Source of the DNA: Ixodes scapularis
Lineage: Eukaryota; Arthropoda; Arachnida; Ixodida; Ixodidae
Direction: 5' to 3'
Length of the DNA: 64,000 nucleotides
Assembly (NCBI RefSeq): GCF_016920785.2
Contig: NW_024609836.1
Coordinates: 59,925,439-59,989,438 of the forward strand
The stretch's first letter is position 1. Each line of letters starts with the position of its first letter. The notes beneath the pieces are model-generated. The model ran no database searches, was not told the DNA's origin, and saw only the letters and a list, made by a program, of their open reading frames with translations. Below are positions 38,978 through 49,307 of the stretch, in pieces. The translations under genes and the position numbers were made by a program.

Positions 38978-41900
38978 ATGCAGGGTGGTAGAAATAGGTT
39001 AAAATGGGAAGAGGTAGAGGAGCAACTAAGAAAGGAGGATTTAATGGTGTATGGGTTTGTGGAAACACATCTCAGAGACATGGAGCAGCCACCTTGCAAC
39101 CCTGACTATGTGTGGGAAGAATGCAACAGAATGGAGGGAACGAGGAAGGGAGGTGGAATTGGAGCATTCATTAAGAAGAATATGAACTTTCAAAGGATCA
39201 GAAAGGAGTGCGCCGAACATTTGTGGCTGAAAGGAAAAGTCGCTGGGGAATCAACAGTCCTTGGAGTGGTTTACTTATGGACAGGGACAGGTGCTAAAGA
39301 GGAAAACAGAAAAATGATTGATTGCATATCAAGAGACATTAGTGAACTAGGGGAAGGCTCCGAAATAATTATTATGGGAGACATGAATGCCCATATTGAG
39401 GGTCTGGATGGGTATACGGACTCAACTGGAAGCATATTACTAGAACTGGTGGAAAAACATGACTTAGTTTTATGTAATACCAGTCAGAAGTGTGACGGGC
39501 ACATAACTTGGGAAACTGGCAATCTGCATTCAACTATAGATTACGTACTCATGTCACACAAAATATATGGTAAGTTACAAGTAATGAAAATAGATGAAGA
39601 AGGTTCCAAAAGTCTTGGTAGTGATCACAAACGTATTAAGCTGAATTTTGCCAGAGAAGTAAATGCTGAAACTAGACAACATAATTCAAAGCAAACTTTC
39701 TGCAGCCACAAAGAGTTGGAAATAGTTGTTGAAAGAATAGAGGCAGCAGTTTCAGGGCAACGGCATACAGATTGGACCTATGAGAGCCTAACTAGGCTTT
39801 TTTCTCTAGAACTAGACAAAGTTAAGAGTAAACGAAAGGGGAAGCAAGGACATAGACCAAAAAGTTGGTGGGACAAAGAAGTGAAGCAAGCGATACAAAA
39901 ACGTCAGGAAGCCTCTAGAGAACACAGGTATTCCAAGCGTAGTGGGGAGTCCGAAACGGAAGTAAAAAGAAAATGGGACAATTTTGTAACATGTCGCCGA
40001 GAAGCATCCAGTTTGATCAATGCGAAAATTCAGAGAAAGGGTGAGGAATGGATGAGTAATGTAAGTAAGGAAGATAGAAATGCTGCCAAGAAGTTTTGGG
40101 AGCACTTGAACTCACTCGGTGAAACAACGCAAGCTAGACAGAGGTTTATACTCTCGCATCAGGGAGATCAATTAGAGGGAGATGATGCGGTACAATATAT
40201 AGGAGCAGTGATGGAGGAAAAATTTCGGGAACGGGTACATGTGGAAGATAGGAGAACCGAAGGAAGTAGCAGTCCAGTTTGTGACATCGCGGATTTTGGA
40301 CAAAGAGAATGGGAAAAGGCGGAACGAAGAGTCCCTAGTGGCACGTCGACAGGCACAGATGGTATCCCTATCAAGCTGGTGAAGAATTTGGGTCCTAAAT
40401 CTAAGGCAAAACTAAGGGAGGTAGTGAGTACCATGATAACAAAAGGAAATATTCCAGATGAATGGAGGCTTAGTAGGATGAGTATGATATATAAGGGAAA
40501 GGGAGATAAGTCTGATATTAGGAATTATCGTCCTATAACCGTGACACCGGTTATTTACAGGTTGGTAATGCAGATTATAAAGAACAGACTGGAGGAATGG
40601 GTAGATAGCGAGGGCATACTGGGCGAGTTACAGAACGGGTTTCGAAAACAAAGAAGGTTGGAGGACAACTTATTTTCTCTAACACAGTGTATAGAAATAG
40701 CGCAAAAAGAAAACAGACAGCTCTGGCTGGCATTTCTGGATATCAAGGGTGCCTATGACAATGTGAACCAAAGAAACCTGTGGGACATAATGGAGAACTT
40801 AAACCTAGATGAAGGACTAACAGCACTATTAAGGAACATTTACAAAGATAACAAGGTGATTATAACATGGGAAGGAAAGGCGACAGGGAAAATAGAGATA
40901 AGACGAGGCCTTAGGCAGGGGTGCCCGTTATCGCCTTTGCTGTTTATGTTGTATCTGAGAGGATTGGAGGATAGACTAGAGAACAGTGGGCTTGGGTTCA
41001 ACCTTTCTTACAGTAAGCTAGGCCAAAAAATTCAGCAATCCTTACCGGGATTGATGTATGCGGACGATATTGTACTAATGGCTAACAACAGGACAGAGTT
41101 GCAGGAATTAATGAGCATCTGTGGTAGGGAAGGAGAGGAATTAGGTTTAGAATTCAGTAGCGAAAAATCGGCAGTCATGATTTTTAACGAGGATGAAGTT
41201 GAGAGGCTGAAGATACAGAATATTACAGTTGAGAGAGCTAGTAAATACAAGTATCTAGGAGTATGGATATGTGATGGTGCAGAATATCTCAGAGACCATG
41301 AAAAGTATATAATAGGTAAGGGCAACAGAAATGCAGCTGTAATGAAAAATAGAGCACTTTGGAATTACAACAGGTATGAGGTGGTGAGAGAGATTTGGAA
41401 AGGGGTCATGGTGCCTGGCTTGACTTTTGGAAACGCAGTGCTATGCATGAAATCCGAAGTGCATGCGAAACTAGAAATAAAACAGCGCGGAGTAGGTAGA
41501 CTGGCTTTGGGGGCGCATTGCAAAACGCCAAACCAGGGAGTACAAGGAGACATGGGATGGGCATCATTTGAGAGCAGGGAAGCGGTGAGCAAGGTAGAAT
41601 TTGAGGATAGGTTGAGGCTAATGGATGGGGAGCAATGGGCACGAAAGGTTTTCAGCTATTTATACATGAGGAGTGTAGACACAAAGTGGAGACAGCGCAC
41701 TAGGAAATTAAGAGGAAGGTTTTTGAGCTATAGCGAAGATACGGAAGAGCAAGTCTCAGTTAAGAAGAAAGTTAAGGCCACAGAAAGAGATCGGTGGCTA
41801 GAGGGAATGCAGACAAAGACTGCTCTGGAAAGCTATAGATTAAACAAAAGAGTTATTGCCAAAGAAAGCATTTATGACAATTCTAGGGGAAGCTCATTGC

Positions 41901-42175
41901 TGTTTGAGGCAAGAACGGGTGTTCTGCGAACCAGAACATACAGAGTGAAGTACCAGGAAATTGATACAGTGTGCACTGCTTGTGGAGAGGAGGACGAGAC
42001 GGCTGAGCACTTGATACTCTACTGTAAAGGGCTTCACCCTATGCTTACCGAAGACAACATAGATTTAATAAAGTCATTGGGTTTTAGAGACAGCGAAGGG
42101 AGAGTGGATTTCAAGACTGTAGAGATTACCAAGCAAAGATTAAGTGAATGGTGGCAGAAATCGAGAGAAAACTAG
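38978..42175 (+). CDS. CR1-type LINE ORF2: endonuclease, reverse transcriptase, CCHC knuckle
   Basis: 1065 residues from the first ATG. Endonuclease: GFVETHL (catalytic Glu), IIIMGDMNAHI (GDxN), HSTIDYVLMS and LGSDHKRI (SDH). Reverse transcriptase: DIRNYRPITVTPVIYRLV, LQNGFRKQRRLEDN, LAFLDIKGAYDNVN (first Asp), RRGLRQGCPLSPLLFMLYL, LMYADDIVLM (catalytic YADD, about residue 694) and YKYLGVWI. C terminus: CTACGEEDETAEHLILYC (C-x2-C-x8-H-x4-C). The frame is open upstream to 38813, and the catalytic Asn of the endonuclease (YINMQGG) is the codon before this ATG. The real protein must therefore start further upstream, through frameshifting, reinitiation or a non-AUG codon. All catalytic residues I can check are present. 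Confidence 0.9.
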   Translation: MQGGRNRLKWEEVEEQLRKEDLMVYGFVETHLRDMEQPPCNPDYVWEECNRMEGTRKGGGIGAFIKKNMNFQRIRKECAEHLWLKGKVAGESTVLGVVYLWTGTGAKEENRKMIDCISRDISELGEGSEIIIMGDMNAHIEGLDGYTDSTGSILLELVEKHDLVLCNTSQKCDGHITWETGNLHSTIDYVLMSHKIYGKLQVMKIDEEGSKSLGSDHKRIKLNFAREVNAETRQHNSKQTFCSHKELEIVVERIEAAVSGQRHTDWTYESLTRLFSLELDKVKSKRKGKQGHRPKSWWDKEVKQAIQKRQEASREHRYSKRSGESETEVKRKWDNFVTCRREASSLINAKIQRKGEEWMSNVSKEDRNAAKKFWEHLNSLGETTQARQRFILSHQGDQLEGDDAVQYIGAVMEEKFRERVHVEDRRTEGSSSPVCDIADFGQREWEKAERRVPSGTSTGTDGIPIKLVKNLGPKSKAKLREVVSTMITKGNIPDEWRLSRMSMIYKGKGDKSDIRNYRPITVTPVIYRLVMQIIKNRLEEWVDSEGILGELQNGFRKQRRLEDNLFSLTQCIEIAQKENRQLWLAFLDIKGAYDNVNQRNLWDIMENLNLDEGLTALLRNIYKDNKVIITWEGKATGKIEIRRGLRQGCPLSPLLFMLYLRGLEDRLENSGLGFNLSYSKLGQKIQQSLPGLMYADDIVLMANNRTELQELMSICGREGEELGLEFSSEKSAVMIFNEDEVERLKIQNITVERASKYKYLGVWICDGAEYLRDHEKYIIGKGNRNAAVMKNRALWNYNRYEVVREIWKGVMVPGLTFGNAVLCMKSEVHAKLEIKQRGVGRLALGAHCKTPNQGVQGDMGWASFESREAVSKVEFEDRLRLMDGEQWARKVFSYLYMRSVDTKWRQRTRKLRGRFLSYSEDTEEQVSVKKKVKATERDRWLEGMQTKTALESYRLNKRVIAKESIYDNSRGSSLLFEARTGVLRTRTYRVKYQEIDTVCTACGEEDETAEHLILYCKGLHPMLTEDNIDLIKSLGFRDSEGRVDFKTVEITKQRLSEWWQKSREN

Positions 42176-42308
42176 GTATTTTCTTAATCACTGATGGCAA
42201 GGGGGTTTCATAGCCTCACTTTCTTTGCACTGCGGAGTGAATATAGATTTCACATTTAAATATTCTAAGCTTAAATGGTAAAACAAAATGGCTAGGTGGC
42301 GTAAGCTA

Positions 42309-42361
42309 CCGCCCGATCCAAAGGGCTCAGCCGTATTCATCCATCCATCCATCCATCCGCT
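42309..42361 (+). repeat. 3' tail of the LINE with (ATCC)5
   Basis: Identical 53-bp partner of 37403-37455, directly after the GGTGGCGTAAGCTACC hairpin. Microsatellite tails instead of poly(A) are typical of CR1/L2-type elements. Confidence 0.9.
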
Positions 42362-42459
42362 TTAGGCGTCCCAACTTCCGGCTGTCCTAACTTCCGTGAA
42401 CTGTCACAATGGAAAGCGACCTGCAGCAGAACAGGCGTCTGCCGTACTTACCACAACTA

Positions 42460-42603
42460 TTGGGACACCGCCAGGGTCGCAACCGGCGACAGCATGACAC
42501 TTCTATGACGTCATCAGGCGGAAATCGAGGGACCACTTTTTTGGCCGCGGTAAACACACCAGTCGGAGACGCGTTCCAGGCACCATAGTCCTTCCGACAC
42601 AAG
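42460..42603 (-). repeat. Dispersed CG-rich repeat, right of the LINE
   Basis: The minus strand reads ACTATGGTGCCTGGAACGCG, CGACTGGTGTGTTTACCGC, GTGGTCCCTCGATTTCC and GTGTCATGCTGTCGCC. It is related to 37203-37340 (inverted across the LINE) and 3007-3440. It runs into TTGTG|gtaagt, so it might also be exonic. Confidence 0.5.
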
Positions 42604-42699
42604 CGTTTCGGAGCAGTAAAACTGGAAACGCTGATTGGCTGAAAAAAAATGACGTCACTTCCGGTTTTGTTATTTTGTTGATTTTTAGATGACGTTTTA

Positions 42700-42999
42700 A
42701 AGTAAAAATATATAAAAAAGTACTTTTCTTGTTTTTGTTTGTACTTACTTTTTTTTTTTTTTTTTTTTCCTTGCTTGATTTTTTAATTTTGGCTGGTACG
42801 GTTCCGTTCTGTTCCGCCTTGGCGCCCTTGGCCGCGGGGGCAATGTTTTTGTTTTCGTTCTACGTTCAGGTGTTAAGTGGCGACGTATTAACCGTCGATA
42901 ACCAGCTGAAGCAGCTCAAGTTCTCTAGTGGAACGAGGTTGACCGTGCGCAGTGGCAGCCGTTGACAACAAAAACAATGTATGCACTCAGCTTCGCCGG
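42700..42999 (+). promoter_or_regulatory. Candidate promoter and leader of an unknown gene
   Basis: AAAATATATAAAAAAGTAC near 42704-42722 resembles a TATA box. A T18 run and a CG-rich leader (CCGCCTTGGCGCCCTTGGCC) follow. A short upstream ORF begins at ATG 42978. The link to the exon at 43000 is inference. Confidence 0.3.
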
Positions 43000-43090
43000 A
43001 TGAGTGCCGGCGTCGATCGCGAACCGCCAGAGCCGCCAAATACCTCTCGTACATCTCCAAGAACACCAAGAACAGGAGGTATTCATAAAG
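43000..43090 (+). CDS. Candidate first coding exon of an unknown gene
   Basis: The ATG (CGGATGAGTGCC) opens MSAGVDREPPEPPNTSRTSP, then RTPRTGGIHK, ending at a strong donor CATAAAG|gtgagt in phase 1. The Pro/Thr/Arg/Ser-rich peptide looks disordered. The exon at 47076 has a matching phase, and the join would read ..GIHKGPGDHGIDELAFALSK. No family is recognised and the join is unproven. Confidence 0.35.
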
Positions 43091-43555
43091 GTGAGTGTTC
43101 ACCGCACTTTAGTGCTTCAGTTCCGTTTGGAGTCGTTTGACATAATTTAGTCCGGTGCGTCCGGGAACAAAGGCGCTACCAGAAATGGCGGGAATGGTCG
43201 GTCGGTGCTGAATGCTGATGCCATCCAAGCGGATTTGAATTGGGTTTCGTGCGCTCAACGTGTCGATTTGTTTCTTGAGCTGCCTTTACCAACCGCTCGC
43301 CCGAAATCGTTCGGTAGAACATGCGGACGTGACGGCTAGCAGAGCCCTCCGCAAAGGCTTAGGAGCGCGCTCACAATTTTGGAAGCTTCCGTATGACCGC
43401 AAGTGCTCAATAAGTCGCTATAGCAATGATTGCATGCCATCGACACAGACTTCGATCCAGTTTTTCAACGAGACAGGAAGGCCCAACGAAGCAAGCGTAG
43501 AATCTGATGCTTCGCCTGTCACTGTCTGCGCGGGAACACGCCGAGAGGCGCTTAA

Positions 43556-44568
43556 CCTTTTGGGGTCATGTGAGTTTTCCCCTTGTCGGCCCCTCAGGTC
43601 AGAATTAGTTTATGCAAAAGTGAAGCAACAAGTGACTTGAAATTTAACGTTTTTATTTTAATATAGTAATATGTTCAATTGAAAATAACTCTGCATTTTC
43701 CTGGGTGCTTTCAGTTCTTGAAATGCTAGCGGCACTTGCGCAGCGTGTGGTACTTTTCAAAGCAAGCGCCAGGGTGCAGGCCAGGTTGACAAGTGCAGGT
43801 TTTGCAGTAGAACACTGTTTCGCGCCGTTGCCCCTTGGTTTTTCTGTTCTTGCAGATGGCGCAGTCCTTGTTTTTGCTTCCATCGAGTTTATAAATAAAG
43901 TGGTTCTTTCCACTCAGTCTCTCTTCACAGTCTCCATCAGAAGAGCGCCCCCGTTTCTTTGGCTGGTTGCGGACATTTCCAACAAGGTCCTTTATCAATG
44001 CCTTCCAAAACGTGAGGTGCTGCGGTGCTTGCTCGCCTTGGCTGAGTTTTTCGAGGCAGAAGTGGATGGTAGCTGTTGACTACTCCCACTTCCAGCAACC
44101 AAAAAAGTAGGCATGCGCGGTGGCGGCGGCGCATGTCTCCTCATCACTCTCGGTGCTGTCACCATCACTCTCTGAGGACTCATCAGAGACTATCTCAGAG
44201 GCCTCCTTTACATCATAGGTGTCTTCTCCACTAAAATCACATTCACTGTCACTTGAGTCACAAGCCTTTCCGTAAAATGCGGACAGAGTAAAGGCTGCCA
44301 TGATGAACTCGTAAAAGGGCGCGCAACATTCCCGCCCGCGCATTTCGCAAAAAAAAAAAAAAAATGTGTAGCGTCACTTGCAGCACCTTTCGAAGGGCGA
44401 AGAAGTCTAGTTTACATTCCCGATGACAGATGGCGCAAGTTGAAATTGTCGGGGCGCGCCCGACACCTGACCGCAAAGGAGAAATGGGCCTGTCGGGGGA
44501 GCCCCGACATTTGACCAGAACCTGAATATTTTTTTGTCGGGGGTCACCCGACACATGACTCCAAAGGG
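43556..44568 (-). mobile_element. Internally deleted piggyBac element with TTAA duplications
   Basis: The left end CCTTTTGGGGTCATGTGAG and the inverted right end CCCTTTGGAGTCATGTGTCG are flanked by TTAA (43552-43555, 44569-44572). On the minus strand, 44343-44080 gives the acidic transposase N terminus (KACDSSDSECDFSGEDTYD). Then 43998-43726 gives the C terminus RLSGKNHFIYKLDGSKNKD with the Cys-rich finger CAICKNRKTKGQ..CKTCTCQPGLHPGACFEKYH. The catalytic Asp domain between them is missing, so the copy is non-autonomous. Confidence 0.9.
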
Positions 44569-44893
44569 TTAAGCGAGCTGCCAGGGCGTAATTAAAAAAA
44601 AAAAGAAAATCTAACGCAGGTCTGAACCACGCGAGGATCGTCTCGAAGCATGGTAGCCTCAACAGACGCTTGCCGCCACACGCGAGGAGAAAGCAGGAGG
44701 CCCGAAGTTTGAATGTGAAGGTAAAACGTGCTTTAATAATAATGATCTTTATCTGCACGTTCCTTTGTATGACTAAGGTGATCGTGCTGAGACACAATAT
44801 AGCAGCGATTGCTCTCGAACAAAGGACAGGACAGCAGAAAGGCAATGAGAGGCAGGGAGATAACTGACCTCTCTGTTGTAAAACATTTTTCAG

Positions 44894-45072
44894 AGGAGGT
44901 GCGAAGAGCTGGCCCTCACTTTTTCAAGGCAGCCGCAGAACACTACGAGCCCCGAATCACTGCCACGGCTGACTCACGCGGATGCTGTGCTGCACCCTGC
45001 ACTGCACATGGTTCGAAGCACACTTCAGGGGACCAGTGCATGCCCCTGATGCATCGTCGCGGTATGTTTTGT
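44894..45072 (+). pseudogene. Exon-like segment, copy 1 of the AAAEHY motif
   Basis: Right after an acceptor (CATTTTTCAG) the frame reads EEVRRAGPHFFKAAAEHYEP and RITATADSRGCCAAP, in phase 1. The DNA is alignable to 47076-47269 over most of its length (AAGG(C/T)AGC(C/A)GC(A/G)GAACACTACG). The downstream part looks decayed. Function is unknown. Confidence 0.4.
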
Positions 45073-45780
45073 ACTGCTTTTCCTAGCGGTGCACTGAGCA
45101 GTCCAATCTTGAAGGGAGCACGCGAGTGCGTAGCCAGTGCTCCATGCAGCAAGGACCGCAAGCACCCGCGGAAGCTTGGAGCACACGCAGTGACACCAGC
45201 AGCCGTGCACGCTGGCGTCGTCTGCTACTGTACCGTCCTTTCGTTCGGTGCGCAGAAAAAAAAAGGAGTGACCGCTCTGTTAAAAGTCTGATGGTGAAGG
45301 CATCCTTTACAGAAGCACTGTATGGCTCTCTGCACGCTAGAATGGGGGCTGTCGTTGATGCTCGCAGAGGCGTCGCCCACAACTAAGCAGACGATCAAAG
45401 TCCTGAGCAGGTGACTAATCGTTTCATTGTTCTTTGGTAGGGAAAGGTAGATAATGTGCTTCTACTCCCAGCTTTGTTTTTTTTTTTTTGTTTTTATCAC
45501 CATTTAGTATGTTACCATCAAAACAGCATCCTGGTGTTCACATAAATATGTGTTAACAATACCTATCGTCAAATATGTGACTCAAAGAGCCAACTGCGGC
45601 CGAGGATATCTTTTAAGTGTTCTTTTTCTCACAAAGATCCCTGGCATTGACTTTTTAGCCACGTACCTTGAGTCCAGAAAAACAATGTGCTTCAGCTAAA
45701 TGGTATTCACACAAAATACATCCTGACAAGCTGCTTTCACTCTCGAGCCTCGAAGAAATTTTGCAGTTTGATTTGAACTA

Positions 45781-45939
45781 TGTTGCAGGTTAAGGAGGTA
45801 GGGTCAGGGAAAAGAAGGTGGGAGAGCAGGAAGCGGGCACAATGCTGGTCAAACCCTCTCCCTTCGCCGGCGTTGCATCCATCTCGTCCTCTCCCACCTT
45901 CCTTTTTTTTCCCCTACCTTCTTGAGTTGTCACCGACCA
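45781..45939. mobile_element. Palindromic MITE, family A copy 3 (in left arm)
   Basis: TA-flanked (45779-45780, 45940-45941). TGTTGCAGGTTAAGGAGGTA faces an inverted TGGTCGGTGACAACTCAAGA, and the GAAGGTGGGAGAG arms are complementary. It is mirrored at 63659-63817. Confidence 0.8.
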
Positions 45940-47075
45940 TATAAAAGGCATGCATTGATATCACTTGTTCGTTTTGTGGCCATGGCGCCAGCAAGGTTTG
46001 AGAAACGTATCCTGCTTCACAGGAATTCAGCACTCAACATGGAGAAACTATTGGCAGTGCTGCTGTAATGTCTTTGTCCTCGTCTTTTGCAGCCATCTAA
46101 AAAAGAGAAATATAATACTAGGAACACAGAGCAACGTCACGCGCCAGTACATAGTGTACTACGAAGGGCAGGTAAATTGACTGCGGAACACGATTTTCTC
46201 AATGTCCTCACGGTTCTTTCGGCCAAGTACATACAGATAAGACGATTATTATTAGAAATGTTGAACGCCAATCCGAAATGTTTTTTGGCGGTGTGCCGAG
46301 CAAAAGGACATTGCTGCAACAGAAAACATGTGCCATCCTCCGCCTTTGGTGCTTCTGTGTCTGCGCCGAGCTTCCGCAGCCACCAACAGTCAACGCTGCA
46401 TGGACTGCCCGCCATGCTTTCATGCGTTCCATGTATGATTGGCACGGCATGTGGATGTATCATGCAAGTGACATCAGCGCTGTTGGCAGTGCCATGCTGG
46501 TGGTGGTTGAGCTTTGCTAGACTCTGACCATTGACAAGCTGTTTTATGCAATAATCGCTCTTGGAAGTCCCCAAACTGTTTTTAGCAATTCAAGTGTCAG
46601 ATTTTTTTTTAGCTATGGTTATACAGGTTTTCTTTTTTAACATTTACAGATTTCAAAGAAAAAGTGAAAGTTATGACAGTTATAAGTTATACGGCCAGGC
46701 GGACATTAGATTCATGGAAGAATGCAGCTAAAAGTCCGTGTAGATCATGTGTATCATGCTTCTCTACAGTGCAGCTACATACTTGCGTAGGACAACCCCC
46801 ATGAAGTGGGGTGGGGGGGCTGCATGCGTGTGTTGGGTAGCCCCTCTTGGTTTTACAACTCTACCCTGTTGTAAAATTTTAGATTTTAATGCGAACAAGT
46901 TGATAACAAAAAAGAACTTGGTCAACATTGATCTTACAACTAGAGATGTAAAAGGAACAAAAATAGAGAACAGCAAAATGTGGAAGAAGACATCTCGCTT
47001 CTTTCATTTTCATTTGACTAAGTGACATTGGTCGGCGACTGTAAGACTTTTAATCACAATAGTTATACACCACAG

Positions 47076-47269
47076 GTCCCGGGGATCATGGCATCGATGA
47101 GCTCGCTTTCGCCTTGTCCAAGGTAGCAGCGGAACACTACGGGCAGGCCCGGAGTCACCGCACCGGCTGGCTCACGGGCGTCGTCCTGTACTCTGCACGG
47201 CACTGCGTGTGGCTTAACCGGCCAAGCAGAGGGTCACTGCATGACCTTTATGAGGCGTCGCTAGCCATT
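47076..47269 (+). CDS. Candidate internal exon, copy 2 of the AAEHY motif (left arm)
   Basis: The acceptor TTATACACCACAG and donor GCCATT|gtaagt bound 194 nt that are open in phase 1: PGDHGIDELAFALSKVAAEH, YGQARSHRTGWLTGVVLYSA, RHCVWLNRPSRGSLHDLYEA, SLAI. GC content is well above the surroundings. It is duplicated exactly in the right arm (62329-62522, minus). I do not recognise the family. Phase fits the exon ending at 43090; a following exon was not identified with confidence (47937-48040 is one possibility, ending in a stop). Confidence 0.45.
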
Positions 47270-48199
47270 GTAAGTATATTTTGGACGCTCGTGTCAGGGG
47301 ATGTACTTTTGTGTTCTACAACAGAACATGTTTGGTGGCGGTTCAGTCTTGCCAATTCAGCCATTTCGAAACATAATTTTGTGGCGACTCGGCTTAGGTT
47401 TTCTGGCTCGGCCGTCTTTTGCACCAGTGTCTAGGCTCGGCGTAAGCCTCTTTGTTCTTTATTGTCAAGGCTAGTGTAATTTCTGCTACGCCGTCGAAGC
47501 AACTTCTGCATGCGAACAAGATGCAAGACGAAGCTACATGCTCGTGCACAGTGCATGACCACATGTGAAAACTAATAGCGAGTTTGTTTCGCTGCACTCG
47601 TGCGTATGCGCACCCACTCGCAACATGAAGTGAGTTTGTTTCGCCGCCGGCACTCCACACGTGCATGCGCTCGCTGCACCCTGAGAATTAAGTGTGTACC
47701 TGAATGCACTCCCGTCATGCATCACTTAGGCAGGGAACAAGAGCAGATGACTGGTTTGTCCACCATGCGGGACAGTAGAACTGCAGAAAAAGTGAACTTT
47801 CTGCTAAAAAAATGACGTCCCACGAGCAACAAAATCGGACACGAGCTTGAATTGTGTGTCTGCTATTCTATAAAGCAAGCAATCCACAACCTGTGCTTAA
47901 CTTGCAAGTTTTCAGTCATTTTGTTGCCGTACAGACGTCCAAATACACCGGTGGATAAAGAAAGGTTCAGAACGAACATCAGCCACCGCGAGATATCTCT
48001 CACCATCCGTGCGGGGCTAAAGAGTTGGGACGTTAGTTGACAAAGCTTGCCCGGCAGAAACCTGCGACGCGTCCAATCGGGAGCCGAGAAAGCTAAACTG
48101 TTTTTACCCGAGGCTTGGATAAAATCACAGTGTTTAAAAAGGAGCCATGGAATTTATTTTGGGTGGGATAAATTAATTTAGATTCGTATTTTGCTAATA

Positions 48200-49307
48200 C
48201 AGTTGAACCTTTCAAGAACGAAATTCTCGCGGCAACGAAGAAATCTGGCGGGCCCCAGCGAACGTCCATAGGGTTCAATGCATTTGCACCCTCTCAACAG
48301 CAAAGAGTTTTAAAAAACAGTCCCGCATTAACGAAAGTTTGAGGTAGTGATCTGCCATAGAGTTATTCAATGTGTCTACCAAGTTGGCATTTTCAAATTC
48401 CCTGAGTTTTTCAGGTTTCCTCTGAGTACTTTTGTGAAATTCCCTGAGTGACACAGAACTTTGTTTTAGGTCAAGATGGGCGGACACCATGTCGCCAGAT
48501 GCTGTCACTCTCTAAAAAGCATGTCATAAAATAAAATAACAACACAATACAGTTTTGATGATAGCGAGTAACTTTTATTAGATTTAAAAAGAAAACAGAA
48601 CGAAGTGGTTAGTAAAATTGATAGCGAATAAAGTATAAAAAAAGGTAAACTGAGGTTTACGTGACCCCCCCAGGTCTGGTCATGTGACCTCGGGGGGGGG
48701 GGGGGGGTGTCGAGACCTGAAGGCGACGCCGCTCAAGCCGGAAACGGGAGCAATAACGGGGAAAGGAAAGGGTAAACAAACATAAGGCGTTCAAAGTGCG
48801 ATTGCTCAACCCTTGTTGTCAAAACACTCCACCTAACAAAATCTTTTTTTTTTTTTTTATTTTGGGGCTAAGGAGGTCGCACAGTGACAGCGGTGTTTGG
48901 GAAAATGAGCGCACGCGACCGTTCCAACAGCGGGCACTCCCTGCCCTCCCCACGCGCGCAGGTGCCCTTCCCCTTGCTTTTGCCATCCTCCACTTCTTTT
49001 GTTTTTATTGGTTGCTTTTTTTATTTTTTATACAATTGCTTTTTCGCTGCGCATCGCATCCCCGCGTGCGCGTATGCTGGGTTGGCGGTCTGCCAGCCTT
49101 GCAACCCGAGCTGTGTGCTCCCGGCCTGCGCAATCCGACCTATAGGGAGAAGCGAAGAACGGCCTTGGTTCGCTACATCGAGTGTCCCCTCCATGGGAGT
49201 TATGGGCATTCGATACAGAAAAACAATGCAATTTTCTAGGGGATGTTTGGACTGTTTCATATAAACAATAATTCGAAATACGGGTGTGATATAACCGGGT
49301 TCGACAG
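48200..49307. mobile_element. Possible pogo/Tigger-like element in the left arm
   Basis: CAGTTGAACCTTTCAAGAAC at the left and an inverted CTGTCGAACCCGG at the right, each beside TA (48198-48199, 49308-49309). Its counterpart in the right arm is 60265-61398, 26 bp longer because of homopolymers. A G17 run lies near 48692. End similarity is limited. Confidence 0.45.

Larger units (their letters stand above)
37456..42361 (+). mobile_element. Near-complete CR1-type non-LTR retrotransposon
   Basis: About 4.9 kb: a 5'UTR of about 0.23 kb, two open ORFs, a short 3'UTR and an (ATCC)5 tail. The tail is preceded by a hairpin-capable GGTGGCGTAAGCTACC (about 42295-42310), a typical recognition structure for the reverse transcriptase. 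ORF1 with PHD finger plus esterase domain and ORF2 with endonuclease, RT and CCHC knuckle is the established CR1-group architecture. Both ORFs are uninterrupted, so the copy is young and possibly mobile. The 53-bp tail also stands at the 5' boundary, so the element either inserted beside an older tail or primed on its (ATCC)n. The exact 5' end is inferred. Confidence 0.85.

Noticed and set aside
46137..46574. 145-codon frame and its mirror at 63024-63461
   Set aside because: Conserved between arms only because the arms are recent duplicates; overlapping frames on the other strand are equally open and no domain is visible.
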